A model generated the notes under the pieces. The model ran no database searches. It saw only the letters and a list, made by a program, of their open reading frames with translations, and had not been told where the DNA came from. A stretch of 64,000 nt of DNA from assembly GCF_002217795.2 (NCBI RefSeq), contig NZ_AP018823.1, forward strand, positions 4,216,001 to 4,280,000, read 5' to 3'. Made by a program: the position numbers and the translations under genes. Of the stretch, positions 45,124 to 54,145 are shown piece after piece. This DNA comes from Aquitalea magnusonii (lineage in GTDB: Bacteria; Pseudomonadota; Gammaproteobacteria; Burkholderiales; Chromobacteriaceae). Position 1 is the stretch's first letter. The number at the start of each line of letters is the position of its first letter.

Positions 45124-45949
45124 CCTCTGCTCCTTCGTCTTCGCGGGCCCAGAACATCCGGTCCGGGATGGTTTGGCCCATGCCGGGGCGGAAACCCGCC
45201 ACCAGGCTTTGATAGGTATATTCCTGTGCTTCGCGCACCGCCTCGGGCAGCATCAGCCCGGTGGCCAGCATGCCGGCAATGGCCGAGGCCAGCGTGCAGC
45301 CGGAACCATGATAACTGCCGGGCAGCCGCTCCCAGCGGTCGGCGCGCACCACGCCATTGGGACTGTACAGACTGTTTATGACTTCTTTGGTATTTTCGTG
45401 CGTGCCGGTAATCAATACATGCGGGCAGCCCAATGCCAGCAGCCGTTTGGCACACTCGTCCAGGCTCAGTTCCTCGTCCTCGTCCGGGTCGTTCATCGCC
45501 AGCCGGCGGGCTTCCATGCTGTTGGGCGTGATGATGGACACTTGCGGAATCAGCAAGTCGCGCATGGCGGCAATCAGGTCGTCATCGGCCAGTTCGTGGC
45601 CGCCGCCGCTGCGCAGCACCGGGTCCAGCACCACCGGCACGTCCGGATAGTCGGCAATCAGCTGGGCCACCACCGCCACGTTTTCCACGCTGCCCAGCAT
45701 GCCGATCTTGAACACCAGCACCGGGATGTCTTCCAGCAGAAAGCGCGCCTGGTCGTTCACCAGGTCGGCATCCAGCACCATGAAGTCGTCCACGCCCACC
45801 GTGTCCTGCACGGTAATGGCGGTAATCACGGACAAGGGGTGGCAACCCAGGCTGGCCAGGGTGAGAATGTCGGCCTGGATACCGGCGCCGCCGGAAGGGT
45901 CGGAACCAGCCAGGGTGAGTACGGCGGGTGGAGGGGGCAATGTGGACAA
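45110..45949 (-). CDS. thiD: Hydroxymethylpyrimidine/phosphomethylpyrimidine kinase
   Basis: Phosphorylates HMP and HMP-phosphate for thiamine synthesis. It is 279 residues with the ribokinase-like signatures LTLAGSDPSGGAGIQADI, TVQDTVGV, DPVLRSGGGHEL and the catalytic SYHGSGCTLASAIA. The start is a TTG at 45949 preceded by GAGG at 8 bases; a TTG at 45985 would add 12 residues but has no ribosome binding site. thiE follows with an overlap. No riboswitch is visible before this pair, unlike thiC. Confidence 0.94.
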   Translation of the reverse strand: MSTLPPPPAVLTLAGSDPSGGAGIQADILTLASLGCHPLSVITAITVQDTVGVDDFMVLDADLVNDQARFLLEDIPVLVFKIGMLGSVENVAVVAQLIADYPDVPVVLDPVLRSGGGHELADDDLIAAMRDLLIPQVSIITPNSMEARRLAMNDPDEDEELSLDECAKRLLALGCPHVLITGTHENTKEVINSLYSPNGVVRADRWERLPGSYHGSGCTLASAIAGMLATGLMLPEAVREAQEYTYQSLVAGFRPGMGQTIPDRMFWAREDEGAEGDSD

Positions 45950-46022
45950 GGCGGTAACCTCTTTGGTCAGATCGTGCGGCAGCAATTAGAATGGCTATTT
46001 TAACCGAGCTTGGAACAAACGT

Positions 46023-46187
46023 ATGCGCACCTGGATGTGTCTGATTTGCGGTTTCATCTATGACGAGGAGGCCGGGCGGCCGGAAGATGGCATCGCACCG
46101 GGAACTCCCTGGGAAGATGTCCCGCCCAACTGGACCTGTCCCGATTGCGATGCCCGCAAGGACGATTTCGAAATGGTGGAAATCTGA
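46023..46187 (+). CDS. Rubredoxin
   Basis: A 54-residue electron carrier with a single iron held by four cysteines: CLICG at residue 6 and CPDCDARKDDF at residue 39. The conserved tyrosine and aromatic core (FIYDEEAG, TPWEDVPPNWTCP) are present. GGA lies about 8 bases before the ATG. It is divergent from thiD, 73 bases away. The redox partner is unknown. Confidence 0.95.
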   Translation: MRTWMCLICGFIYDEEAGRPEDGIAPGTPWEDVPPNWTCPDCDARKDDFEMVEI

Positions 46188-46243
46188 TTGCCTGCCGGCA
46201 CGCATGCACTTCACGGTGGTAAGGCCGTGGCAAGGAATGTGGC

Positions 46244-47062
46244 ATGAAACAAGTTTGCAGAAAAGTCTTTTCCCACGCAGCCCTGCTGCTGGCCGTGGCG
46301 GGCTGCGCCCAGGTCAACACCACCAATAGCGGTGTGGTGGGGATCAACCGCAGCCAAAACATGTGGCTGAGCGCGCAGGAAGTGGAGCAGTCCTCGGCCA
46401 AATCCTATGCCAGTCAGCTCAGCCAGGCACGTAGTGCGGGCAAGCTCAATACCGACAAAGTACTGACTGCCCGAGTAAAACGGGTGGCACAGCGCTTGAT
46501 TGCCCAGACGCCGGTATTCCGCCCCGATGCGGCGCGCTGGAAATGGGAAGTCAATGTGGCGCAGACGCAGGAGCTGAATGCCTACGCCATGGCCGGCGGC
46601 AAGATCATGGTGTATTCCGGCCTGGTGACGCGCTTGCAACTGACGGACGACGAAATGGCGGCTGTCATCGGTCATGAAATTGCCCATGCGCTGCGCGAAC
46701 ACAGCCGTGAAACCATGAGCCAGGCCTATGCCCAGCAGATGGGCCTGTCGGTGGTGGGTTCGCTGGCCGGGCTGAACCAGAGCCAGCTCAATCTGGCTGG
46801 CATGGCAGCGGATGTGGCCCTGAGCAAGCCGCACAGCCGCACCATGGAATCCGAAGCCGACATCATCGGCCTGGAGCTGATGGCGCGCGCCGGTTACAAC
46901 CCCAATGCCGCCGTCAATGTGTGGAACAAGATGATGAGTGCCGGTGGCGGCAGCGGGCCGGAGTTTTTGTCCACCCATCCGTCAGGGCCCACGCGCATCA
47001 GCGACTTGCAGGCACATATTCCGCAAGTCATGCCGCTTTATCAGCAGGCCAAGCGTGGTTGA
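46244..47062 (+). CDS. M48-family periplasmic metalloprotease lipoprotein
   Basis: A 272-residue lipoprotein: signal peptide ending AVAGC (Cys at 21), then a zinc protease domain with the HEIAHALREH motif near residue 146 and a downstream ESEADIIGLELMARAGY that supplies the third zinc ligand. It resembles LoiP/BepA-related outer-membrane quality-control proteases but has no TPR repeats. It follows rubredoxin on the same strand after 56 bases. Confidence 0.92.
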   Translation: MKQVCRKVFSHAALLLAVAGCAQVNTTNSGVVGINRSQNMWLSAQEVEQSSAKSYASQLSQARSAGKLNTDKVLTARVKRVAQRLIAQTPVFRPDAARWKWEVNVAQTQELNAYAMAGGKIMVYSGLVTRLQLTDDEMAAVIGHEIAHALREHSRETMSQAYAQQMGLSVVGSLAGLNQSQLNLAGMAADVALSKPHSRTMESEADIIGLELMARAGYNPNAAVNVWNKMMSAGGGSGPEFLSTHPSGPTRISDLQAHIPQVMPLYQQAKRG

Positions 47063-47068
47063 ACCGGG

Positions 47069-47084
47069 TGTTTCACGTGAAACG
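47069..47084. other. parS-like ParB binding site 5
   Basis: TGTTTCACGTGAAACG, 15 of 16 bases of the palindrome, lies in the 68-base gap between the protease gene and hemJ. Confidence 0.75.
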
Positions 47085-47130
47085 TCGTGTGGCACCGGCT
47101 ACATGGCACGCAGTCTGAACGGAGTCTGAA

Positions 47131-47547
47131 TTGGCTTACCTGTATCTGAAGGCCTTCCACATCATTTTTGTTACTTCGTGGTTTGCCGGGCTGTTTTACC
47201 TGCCGCGCATCTTCGTCAACCTGGCCATGGCCGCGCCGGGCGCCGAGTACGACCGCCTGCTGCTGATGGCGCGCAAGCTGTATCGCTTCATGACCCCGCT
47301 GGCGGTGCTGGCGCTGCTGCTGGGCATGGCCTTGTGGCAAGGCTTTGGCATTGGCGGTGGCTGGCTGCATGCCAAGCTCACCCTGGTGGCACTGCTGATT
47401 GCCTATCACCTGTACTGTGGCAAGCTGTATCGCGACTTTGTCGCCGGTGCCAATCGCCACAGCCATGTGTGGTATCGCTATTTCAATGAAATTCCGGTGC
47501 TGGCGCTATGCGCGGTGGTGATTCTGGTGGTGGTGAAGCCGTTTTGA
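47131..47547 (+). CDS. hemJ: Protoporphyrinogen oxidase HemJ
   Basis: A 138-residue inner-membrane protein with four helices. It has LKAFHIIFVTSWFAGLFYLPR at the N-terminus (in two parts: LKAFHIIFVTSW and FAGLFYLPR), with the conserved His and an internal ARKLYRFM; this is the HemJ/UPF0093 family that oxidises protoporphyrinogen IX in bacteria lacking HemG/HemY. The start is TTG at 47131, with GGAG six bases upstream. hemL lies 0.7 kb downstream on the same strand, so two tetrapyrrole steps are neighbours. Confidence 0.9.
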   Translation: MAYLYLKAFHIIFVTSWFAGLFYLPRIFVNLAMAAPGAEYDRLLLMARKLYRFMTPLAVLALLLGMALWQGFGIGGGWLHAKLTLVALLIAYHLYCGKLYRDFVAGANRHSHVWYRYFNEIPVLALCAVVILVVVKPF

Positions 47548-47625
47548 TGCCGGTGCGGCGCATGTCGGCCGCGCAGGACTTGTGAATGAATGCAGGGCAA
47601 ACCGCCCTGAACGGGAAAGAGCAGC

Positions 47626-48096
47626 ATGGGACTGGAAATCGAACGTCGCTTCGTCATTGCCAATGATGGCTGGCGCGGCCTGGCCGCAGGGGTGCAATAC
47701 CGCCAGGGCTATCTGTCGGTAGAAAAGGAACGCACGGTGCGGGTGCGCATCGTGGGCGATCAGGCCTGGCTCACCCTCAAGGGCAATATCAGCGACATCA
47801 GCCGCCACGAATTCGAATACACCATTCCGCTGGCCGATGCCCAAACCATCATGGACGCCATGTGCCCGATGGTGGTGGACAAGCTGCGTCACCGTATCGA
47901 ATTTGGCGGCTTTGTCTGGGAAGTGGACGAATTCTTTGGCGACAACGCCGGGCTGGTGCTGGCGGAAATCGAGCTGCCGGCGGAAGACACCCCGTTTACC
48001 AAGCCGGACTGGGTGGGCGCGGAAGTCACCGAAGATGGGCGTTATACCAATGCCTATCTGTCCAAGAACCCTTACAACAGTTGGCCGCAGCGCTGA
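47626..48096 (+). CDS. CYTH domain protein (inorganic triphosphatase-like)
   Basis: A 156-residue CYTH/triphosphate-tunnel protein. It begins MGLEIERRFVI, the ExExK-type metal motif with Arg-Arg in place of Lys. It continues with YRQGYLSVEKERTVRVRI, WLTLKG and WEVDEFFGDNAGLVLAEIEL. Short members of this family hydrolyse triphosphates; sequence alone does not tell inorganic from organic triphosphate. It lies between hemJ and hemL on the same strand. Confidence 0.9.
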   Translation: MGLEIERRFVIANDGWRGLAAGVQYRQGYLSVEKERTVRVRIVGDQAWLTLKGNISDISRHEFEYTIPLADAQTIMDAMCPMVVDKLRHRIEFGGFVWEVDEFFGDNAGLVLAEIELPAEDTPFTKPDWVGAEVTEDGRYTNAYLSKNPYNSWPQR

Positions 48097-48242
48097 AATG
48101 CCAACACTGGCCAGCCCGGCTGTGGAAAAATAACGCTTTCGCCAGCATGGATACCGCACGGCGCATGCCCTGTGCCACTGGCAACCCCGATTCCGGCAGC
48201 AAACCAGGCTGGTTTGCGCCCTACCCGTCATAAGGAAACAGC

Positions 48243-49520
48243 ATGTCCCGCAATCTCGAACTGTTTGAACGTGGCAAGAAAACCATTCCCGGCGGCGTCA
48301 ATTCGCCGGTACGGGCCTTCGGCTCGGTAGGCGGCACGCCGCGCTTTGTGAAAAAGGCGCTGGGCGCACACTTCTGGGATGCCGACGACAAACAGTACAT
48401 CGACTACATCGGCTCCTGGGGCCCGGCCATCGTCGGCCATGCCCACCCCACCGTGATCAAGGCGGTGCAGGATGTGGCGGTGGATGGCCTGTCCTTTGGC
48501 GCGCCCACCGAAGCGGAAATCGAGATTGCCGAGGAAATCTGCAAGCTGCTGCCCTCGGTAGAGCAAGTACGCCTGGTGTCTTCCGGCACTGAAGCCACCA
48601 TGAGCGCCATCCGTCTGGCGCGTGGCTTTACCGGCCGTGACGCCATCGTCAAGTTTGAAGGCTGCTACCACGGCCACTCCGACAGCCTGCTGGTGAAGGC
48701 CGGTTCCGGCCTGCTGACTTTTGGTAATCCTTCTTCCGGCGGTGTTCCGGCCGACTTCACCAAGCACACCCTGGTGCTGGAGTACAACAACGTCGAGCAG
48801 CTGGAACGCACCTTCAAGGAAATCGGCGATCAGATCGCCTGCGTCATCCTGGAACCGATCGCCGGCAATATGAACCTGATCAAGCCGTCGGCAGAATTCG
48901 TGCAAACCCTGCGCGCCCTCACCGAAAAACACGGCACGGTGCTGATCTACGACGAAGTGATGACCGGTTTCCGCGTGGATCTGGGCTGCGCCCAGGCGCT
49001 GCACGGCGTCAAGCCGGACCTCACCACGCTGGGCAAGGTGATTGGCGGCGGCATGCCGCTGGCTGCTTTCGGCGGCCGCGCCGACATCATGGGCTGCATC
49101 TCGCCGCTGGGTAATGTGTATCAGGCCGGCACCCTGTCCGGTAACCCGGTAGCCGTGGCCGCCGGCCTCACCACGCTGAAGCTGATTCAGGAACCGGGCT
49201 TCCACGCCACCCTCAGCCGCCGTACCGCCCGTCTGGCACAAGGCCTGGCCGAAGCCGCCAAAGAAGCCGGTGTCAGCATGGTCACCGACAGCGTGGGCGG
49301 CATGTTCGGCATCTACTTCTGCGATGCCGTGCCCACCAGCTATGCCCAGGTGACTGCCTCGGACCGCGAACGCTTCAACCGCTTCTTCCACGCCATGCTG
49401 GACGAAGGCGTGTACCTGGCCCCGTCGGCTTACGAAGCCGGTTTTGTCTCCATCGCCCATACCGACGAAATCATCGAACAGACCATCGCCGCCGCGCGCC
49501 GCGCCCTGGCGCGTATCTGA
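48243..49520 (+). CDS. hemL: Glutamate-1-semialdehyde 2,1-aminomutase
   Basis: Makes 5-aminolevulinate from glutamate-1-semialdehyde, using pyridoxamine phosphate. It is 425 residues, the standard length. It has [14 protein letters not shown] [40 protein letters not shown] and the PLP lysine in [13 protein letters not shown] near residue 265. AAGGA precedes the ATG. It is the last conserved gene before the IS-bounded segment. Confidence 0.98.
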   Translation: MSRNLELFERGKKTIPGGVNSPVRAFGSVGGTPRFVKKALGAHFWDADDKQYIDYIGSWGPAIVGHAHPTVIKAVQDVAVDGLSFGAPTEAEIEIAEEICKLLPSVEQVRLVSSGTEATMSAIRLARGFTGRDAIVKFEGCYHGHSDSLLVKAGSGLLTFGNPSSGGVPADFTKHTLVLEYNNVEQLERTFKEIGDQIACVILEPIAGNMNLIKPSAEFVQTLRALTEKHGTVLIYDEVMTGFRVDLGCAQALHGVKPDLTTLGKVIGGGMPLAAFGGRADIMGCISPLGNVYQAGTLSGNPVAVAAGLTTLKLIQEPGFHATLSRRTARLAQGLAEAAKEAGVSMVTDSVGGMFGIYFCDAVPTSYAQVTASDRERFNRFFHAMLDEGVYLAPSAYEAGFVSIAHTDEIIEQTIAAARRALARI

Positions 49521-49539
49521 GCGCAGGTTAAATGTCTGG

Positions 49540-49555
49540 CTGCGGATGTGAGAAG
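49540..49555 (+). repeat. 16-base direct repeat, left copy
   Basis: CTGCGGATGTGAGAAG is repeated exactly at 54166-54181, within the right IS remnant. It lies 20 bases past the hemL stop. It may be a stray piece of the same IS or a recombination scar. Confidence 0.6.
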
Positions 49556-49608
49556 CGCGGAAAGTGAGAAAAAGCCATCCGGGCAACCTCAGTCGTGAAC
49601 AACCCTAA

Positions 49609-49985
49609 GCCATCAAACGGCTGCTTGAGCGCGTGCGCAGGAAGACTGCGCCGCGCTCAATGGAGTTGTATGAGGCGTTCTGCGCAGTGCTGTACCTGCT
49701 CAGAAGCGTTTGCCAGTGGTGCATGCTGCCCGAGAATTTCTCCAAGTGGCGCACGGTGCAGTCGTAGTTTGCGATCTGGATTGCGCCGCGTGCGGGGGCT
49801 GCCTGCCGGAGCAGGCGTTAAAAAATCAGCTTGGCGTTGCTTGCGCAAGACAGGGGGGGTACAGCACCTAGCGCGTTCTTGATGGCGCAGGCGCAGCGCG
49901 AGAAGAATAAGCACACGACGGCCTTGACGGGCGATGACGCAGGCAAGAATGCAATGGGAGATCAAGAAGCATTTCATGGCTCAAG
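49609..49985 (+). pseudogene. IS5-family transposase remnant, 5' part
   Basis: In one frame, 49609-49764 reads as the N-terminus of an IS5-family transposase: LLERVRRKTAPRSMELYEAF and CAVLYLLRSVCQWCMLPENF, then SKWRTVQS and a TAG at 49765. After the stop the similarity continues weakly (FAIWIAPRAG, then EKNKHTTALTGDDAGKN near 49900), with more stops and frame changes. The usual DDE catalytic core is missing. Together with the right remnant, it bounds the 50.1-54.1 kb segment. Confidence 0.75.
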
Positions 49986-50109
49986 GGCTCCTGCATAACA
50001 GATCCTAGGCGTGCGAAAGAAGCTTTGACACTCTGCCCGGCCTCATCTCCTCCTACGATCGAGTGTCGTGTTTACCTGTGCCGGACCGAATGCATGCTCT
50101 GAAGGAGGA

Positions 50110-50138
50110 TTGACTTTCCATCCCCCTCTCTCTAACAT
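50110..50138 (+). promoter_or_regulatory. Candidate promoter of the MFS-oxidoreductase operon
   Basis: TTGACT at 50110, a 17-base spacer and TAACAT at 50133-50138. The repeat at 50139-50154 starts immediately after the -10, over the expected start site. Confidence 0.55.
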
Positions 50139-50154
50139 TCAATCATTTTATTGA
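50139..50154. promoter_or_regulatory. Candidate ArsR operator, transporter side
   Basis: TCAAT-CATTTT-ATTGA inverted repeat. The same elements (ATTCAAT, TCATTT and ATTGA) recur upstream of the ArsR-rhodanese gene at 53923-53942. Its position just downstream of the -10 fits repression. Confidence 0.6.
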
Positions 50155-50178
50155 GTATTTGATAAAGTGAGGTGGTGA

Positions 50179-51627
50179 ATGCAAGAGATTCCCGAGCAAA
50201 CGAACGATTCCGCTGGGTCTAACCGGTACCAGGACGCCGCGACTGCAAGGCATTCCAAACGTATCTTCACCGCGCTTGCACTGATCCAATCCACCCTGAT
50301 TTTCACGATCACCATGATCGGGGTGCCACTACCAGAAATCGGTCGCGAATTTGGGCTGACAGCGGCACAACTGCTTTTGCTGAGCGCTTCGTATGGCCTG
50401 CCGTTTAGTGGATTGCTGCTGTTTGGCGGACGCCTGGCGGATCGTTATGGCGGGCGGCGCATGCTTCTCATCGGACTGAGTCTTTTCGGGATCGCATCGC
50501 TGCTTGCCGCTTTTGCGCCTGGCTACGAAGTGCTGGTTGCCATGCGTTTCACGCAGGGTGTCGGCGCTGCCCTGATTGCCCCCGCAGCCATGGCCGTCCT
50601 GCATTTTCTCTTTCCCACTCCAGCTGCTTTTGGCCGGGCAATGGCCAGTTGGGGCGGCGTGTCCGTACTCGGCTCGGTGATGGGTTTCTTGATCGCAGGC
50701 CCGGTGATCACCTGGGTTTCCTGGCGTTGGATGTTTGCTGTTCCGATCTGCGTCGCATTGCTTGGATTTTCCGTAGCGTGGTGCCTGGCACAGAGAGCGC
50801 CAAACGATGCCGCTCACCAGAGTGATAAGCCGAGCCTGGATCCCATCGGGGCGCTGCTGGCAACATTGGGCATCTCATCCACAAGCTACGGACTTATTGC
50901 TACAGGAGACTATGGCTGGAGCTCGCCAATGGTGTTTCTGCCGCTGGGTGCCGGGCTGGTGTTGCTCAGTCTGTTTCTTGCCGTTGAACGTCGGGTTGCT
51001 GGCCCGCTCCTTCCGCCAGGATTCATCGGGCACCCCTGTCGTATAGCAGGCCTTACCGGGATGCTTCTTGCTGCTGCGGCCGCGGGTGGGCTGATCAGCT
51101 TTGTCCTCTCTCTATACCTGCAACAGGCCCGAGGCTGGAGTCCACTGGCAACAGCCGGAGCATTTTTCCCATTTGCCGCCACGCTCATTGTCACGGGTCG
51201 CTTCGCGGTTCCGCTGGTCAGCAGATACGGAGCGAGCCGCATCACCATCGCCGGGCTGGTCGTTGCGGCTGTCGGGCTGTTGTTGCTCGCTGGGCTGGAG
51301 CGGGAGACCAACTATGTCACCGGCCTATTGCCTGGGTTGATTCTCCTGGCTTCGGGGGGCTCCCTACTGTTCTCTGGATCTGCAGTGCTGTCCACGGCAG
51401 ATGTGCCGCCGCAGCAGGCCGGCTTGGCTGGCGGTGTGATGAATACCGCCATGGAACTGGGGCCAACCGTTGGCCTGGCCACACTGATGTCTGTCGCGGC
51501 AACTCGGCTTGATGCCGTCAATGGCTACGGCTGGGCATTCGGCACCGCCGGCACGGCATTCCTGGTTGCAGCCATCGCGCTCACCTTGCTGACAAGGCAG
51601 GCAGCCTGCTCAGTTCAAACCAATTAA
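50179..51627 (+). CDS. MFS transporter, DHA2 (14-helix) drug-efflux type
   Basis: A 482-residue inner-membrane transporter with about 14 helices. The A-motif is GGRLADRYGGRRMLLIGL near residue 83, and the C-motif region AGPVITWVSWRWMFAVPI is typical of DHA2 proton-driven exporters (EmrB/QacA type). GAGGT lies 5 bases before the ATG. It leads an apparent operon with a FAD oxidoreductase (87 bases between). Base composition is less G+C-rich than that of flanking housekeeping genes, consistent with transfer. Substrate unknown. Confidence 0.9.
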   Translation: MQEIPEQTNDSAGSNRYQDAATARHSKRIFTALALIQSTLIFTITMIGVPLPEIGREFGLTAAQLLLLSASYGLPFSGLLLFGGRLADRYGGRRMLLIGLSLFGIASLLAAFAPGYEVLVAMRFTQGVGAALIAPAAMAVLHFLFPTPAAFGRAMASWGGVSVLGSVMGFLIAGPVITWVSWRWMFAVPICVALLGFSVAWCLAQRAPNDAAHQSDKPSLDPIGALLATLGISSTSYGLIATGDYGWSSPMVFLPLGAGLVLLSLFLAVERRVAGPLLPPGFIGHPCRIAGLTGMLLAAAAAGGLISFVLSLYLQQARGWSPLATAGAFFPFAATLIVTGRFAVPLVSRYGASRITIAGLVVAAVGLLLLAGLERETNYVTGLLPGLILLASGGSLLFSGSAVLSTADVPPQQAGLAGGVMNTAMELGPTVGLATLMSVAATRLDAVNGYGWAFGTAGTAFLVAAIALTLLTRQAACSVQTN

Positions 51628-51714
51628 AGCAAGGCGCGCTGCAATGTTCTGCGGTGCGCCGAAGGCTATCAACAAGCACACCAAAAACTACCAGACACAG
51701 GTAAGGAGGCTTTG

Positions 51715-53148
51715 ATGAGTCATGATGTCATCATCGTCGGATCCGGCGCAATCGCTGGTTCTATTGCGTACCAATTGGCCTGCATGGGTCTACAGGCATG
51801 TCGCATTGGAAGTTTGGATCGGCGGCACGCTGCCTCAAATGCCGCGGGGGCAATGAACGGATGCTTTGGAGAGGTCACCAGCGGCCTCGTTTCCAGTGCT
51901 CACGGCAGGCTCAAAATCCATATGGACTACCTAGCCAAAATGCGTTGGGCTGACTGGGCTGCCGAGCTGGCGCGTGCCTCTGGGGACAATAGCTCTCTCT
52001 TTACCGCACAAGGCACGCATGTGGTTCTGAACAGCGCGGGCATGCAAGCTATCGACAATGAAAATTACAAAGCGATCGAACGCACGCTCATAAACTACAA
52101 CGAGCCCTATGAGTCGGTCGATCCAGCATCGATTGACTGGCTCAAGCCAAATGAACTGGTACGTCCGTTGCTGTCAATGTTCATCCAGGGGGAGCATGCC
52201 GTTAACTCCCATCAACTTCTGTCTATGCTGGATGCGGCCTTTACCAAGGAAGGTGGAGTCATCCTGGACAGGAATGTCAGACGCGTCCTGACAGAGCACA
52301 ACCAAACCACCGGGGTTGAGCTGGAAAACGGTGAGCGCATTACTGCTCCCAGGGTTGTGGTCGCAGCAGGTGTCCAGTCGCTGGATGTTCTTGCAGAGCT
52401 GCCCGGTATCGAAGGTATTCCACCGCTGTTCGCCGGTAACGGCGTATCTCTTCTTCTCAAACTGCCGGAAGGTTCAACACTTCCCACATCCGTTATTCGA
52501 ACACCTAATCGAGCGTTTGCGTGTGGATTGCACTGTGTTCCTCGGGGCGATGGCGTCCTCTATGTTGGTGCCACCAATATCGTAAAGAATCGCCCCCAGA
52601 GTAACGCATCGGTATCTGACATCCAGTTTTTGCTCGAATGCGCCTACGAACAGTTGAATCTAGACCTCTACCATGCGCAAATTCTGGCGGTCCAGGTAGG
52701 CAACAGACCTATCCCGGCAGACGGGTTCCCGCTCATCGGCGAATGTGGTGTTCCAGGCTTATGGCTGGCAACAGGAACCTATCGGGACGGACTGCACCAA
52801 TCTCCATTGATCGCGGACTATGTTGCGCGCGGGATCTCGGGAAATGGTGGCATAAACGGCATTGATCTTTCCGACTTTACGCCAATTCGACCACCACTTG
52901 CCGGGCTGCCCAGAGAGCGCACCGCCAAGGACACGGCTTTGCAAATGTTGGGGATGGGGTATGAGTGTCTCTGGAACGTGAAGCCTGGCTGGACTGATGT
53001 GCTCAATAAAAGCTTGCAGCGTACCTATCAGGAATTCATTGAAGCACTACATCCCACGTTTACACCACCACCGGAGCTCGTCGCATTTTCCGAGCGAGAC
53101 AAGGCTATCCGCGAGCGTCTGGTCACTTACTACAACGCCTGGTCGTAG
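51715..53148 (+). CDS. FAD-dependent oxidoreductase, DAO superfamily
   Basis: A 477-residue flavoprotein of the D-amino-acid-oxidase/glycine-oxidase fold. It has the dinucleotide motif IIVGSGAIAGSIAYQLA near residue 6 and a C-terminal FAD contact in GLWLATGTYRDGLHQSPL. AAGGAGG lies 5 bases before the ATG. It is about 100 residues longer than glycine oxidases; the extra C-terminal part (PGWTDVLNKSLQRTYQEF onward) is not recognised. The substrate is probably an amine or amino acid, by family. It is partnered with the MFS gene and faces the regulator gene. Confidence 0.83.
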   Translation: MSHDVIIVGSGAIAGSIAYQLACMGLQACRIGSLDRRHAASNAAGAMNGCFGEVTSGLVSSAHGRLKIHMDYLAKMRWADWAAELARASGDNSSLFTAQGTHVVLNSAGMQAIDNENYKAIERTLINYNEPYESVDPASIDWLKPNELVRPLLSMFIQGEHAVNSHQLLSMLDAAFTKEGGVILDRNVRRVLTEHNQTTGVELENGERITAPRVVVAAGVQSLDVLAELPGIEGIPPLFAGNGVSLLLKLPEGSTLPTSVIRTPNRAFACGLHCVPRGDGVLYVGATNIVKNRPQSNASVSDIQFLLECAYEQLNLDLYHAQILAVQVGNRPIPADGFPLIGECGVPGLWLATGTYRDGLHQSPLIADYVARGISGNGGINGIDLSDFTPIRPPLAGLPRERTAKDTALQMLGMGYECLWNVKPGWTDVLNKSLQRTYQEFIEALHPTFTPPPELVAFSERDKAIRERLVTYYNAWS

Positions 53149-53220
53149 TGGCAGGAAGGCGAGCTGCGCGGTGCGTATCAAGGAGCTCATCCGTTCCTGG
53201 CATCCGCTCTACATGTGGCA

Positions 53221-53250
53221 CCGATCGAATCAGTCACCTGATTCGATCGG
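53221..53250. terminator. Perfect hairpin between convergent genes
   Basis: CCGATCGAATCAG and its exact complement form a 13-bp stem with a 4-base loop. It overlaps the last codons of the ArsR-rhodanese gene. There is no T-run on either side, so termination is uncertain; it may also protect RNA ends. Confidence 0.55.
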
Positions 53251-53901
53251 CAGCCCCGCTTCGGACCAGGCAGGGAAGCCGCCATCAAGTCGCCGCGCCC
53301 GATATCCCTGCGAGGCCAGAAGTGTGATCGCGCGCTCAGACAGTACGCAAAACGGTCCACGGCAGTAGGCAACGATTTCCAACTTGTTTGAAAGCTTAGT
53401 CAACTGTTGCGCCAGATCTTCTGCCGGAATGTTGATCGCGCCAGGGAGGTGACCTAACGCGAACTCGTCCGTCGAGCGCACATCCAGGATAGTAATCGCC
53501 CCCGTCTTGAGGCGCTCCACCAGCTCATCGCGCGAGATTGCTTCGAGGCGGTCGCGGTGTTTGAAATTGTCAGCGACGAGTTCGAGCATTTCTTTGTGCG
53601 TATATTCCACGTACTTACGCAATGCCTGAAGCACATCAACAAGCGGTCCATTAGATAAGCGATAGAGCACCTGCTTACCATCACGCCGGGACTGCACCAT
53701 GCCGGCACGTTTGAGGTGCTGCAGGTGCTGAGAGGCATTTGCGATCGAGAGGCCGGAAAGTTCAGCCAAGCGTTCGACGGCCCGCTCTCCCTGGGCAATG
53801 TGTTCCAGAAGGACTAAGCGGTGGGCGTTGCCCAATGTGCGTCCCAACTCTGCTAACTCAACCACGATGCGGGAAGGATCACCCGCTTGCATCATTGGCA
53901 T
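53230..53901 (-). CDS. ArsR-family regulator fused to a rhodanese domain
   Basis: A 223-residue protein. Residues about 15-95 are an ArsR winged helix (LGNAHRLVLLEHIAQGERAV, LSIANASQHLQHLKRAGMV); residues about 125-220 are a rhodanese domain with the catalytic loop YCRGPFCVLSERA, cysteine intact. Such fusions are thought to sense sulfane sulfur or oxidants through the rhodanese cysteine. It converges with the oxidoreductase gene. Its upstream region carries a repeat matching the one before the MFS gene, suggesting control of itself and of that operon. ATG at 53901; ATG at 53892 is an alternative. Confidence 0.9.
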   Translation of the reverse strand: MPMMQAGDPSRIVVELAELGRTLGNAHRLVLLEHIAQGERAVERLAELSGLSIANASQHLQHLKRAGMVQSRRDGKQVLYRLSNGPLVDVLQALRKYVEYTHKEMLELVADNFKHRDRLEAISRDELVERLKTGAITILDVRSTDEFALGHLPGAINIPAEDLAQQLTKLSNKLEIVAYCRGPFCVLSERAITLLASQGYRARRLDGGFPAWSEAGLPIESGD

Positions 53902-53922
53902 GTTTTTTCGTCACCTTATCAT

Positions 53923-53942
53923 TCAATGTAATCATTTATTGA
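53923..53942. promoter_or_regulatory. Candidate ArsR operator, regulator side
   Basis: TCAAT (53923-53927) and ATTGA (53938-53942) are inverted arms around GTAATCATTT. The sequence shares ATTCAAT and TCATTT-ATTGA with the site at 50139-50154, apart from four extra bases. It ends 22-41 bases upstream of the ArsR start codon. Confidence 0.6.
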
Positions 53943-54145
53943 TGGCATGCTAGCAATATCATAAGAAAAATACGAGGATGCCGACAAAATTAAAAGAATT
54001 ATCCGATACCAAGGTTGTTTGGTAGATGAAAGCGCATGCAGGTTTGTCGTGATAGAAGCAATGGAATTGCTTCTTCGAGCCCTCTTCACTGTACCGGAAA
54101 AGTAGTGTCATACCGGCGCAGTTGAGCTGGCTGCTTCATATGCCA
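53943..54145. other. Non-coding stretch left of the right IS remnant
   Basis: AT-rich near the ArsR gene, where its promoter must lie, then unremarkable. No gene, RNA or further repeat is seen here. Confidence 0.5.

Noticed and set aside
48228..49586. 452-codon minus-strand open frame opposite hemL
   Set aside because: hemL is a full-length conserved enzyme on the other strand; this frame has no motifs.
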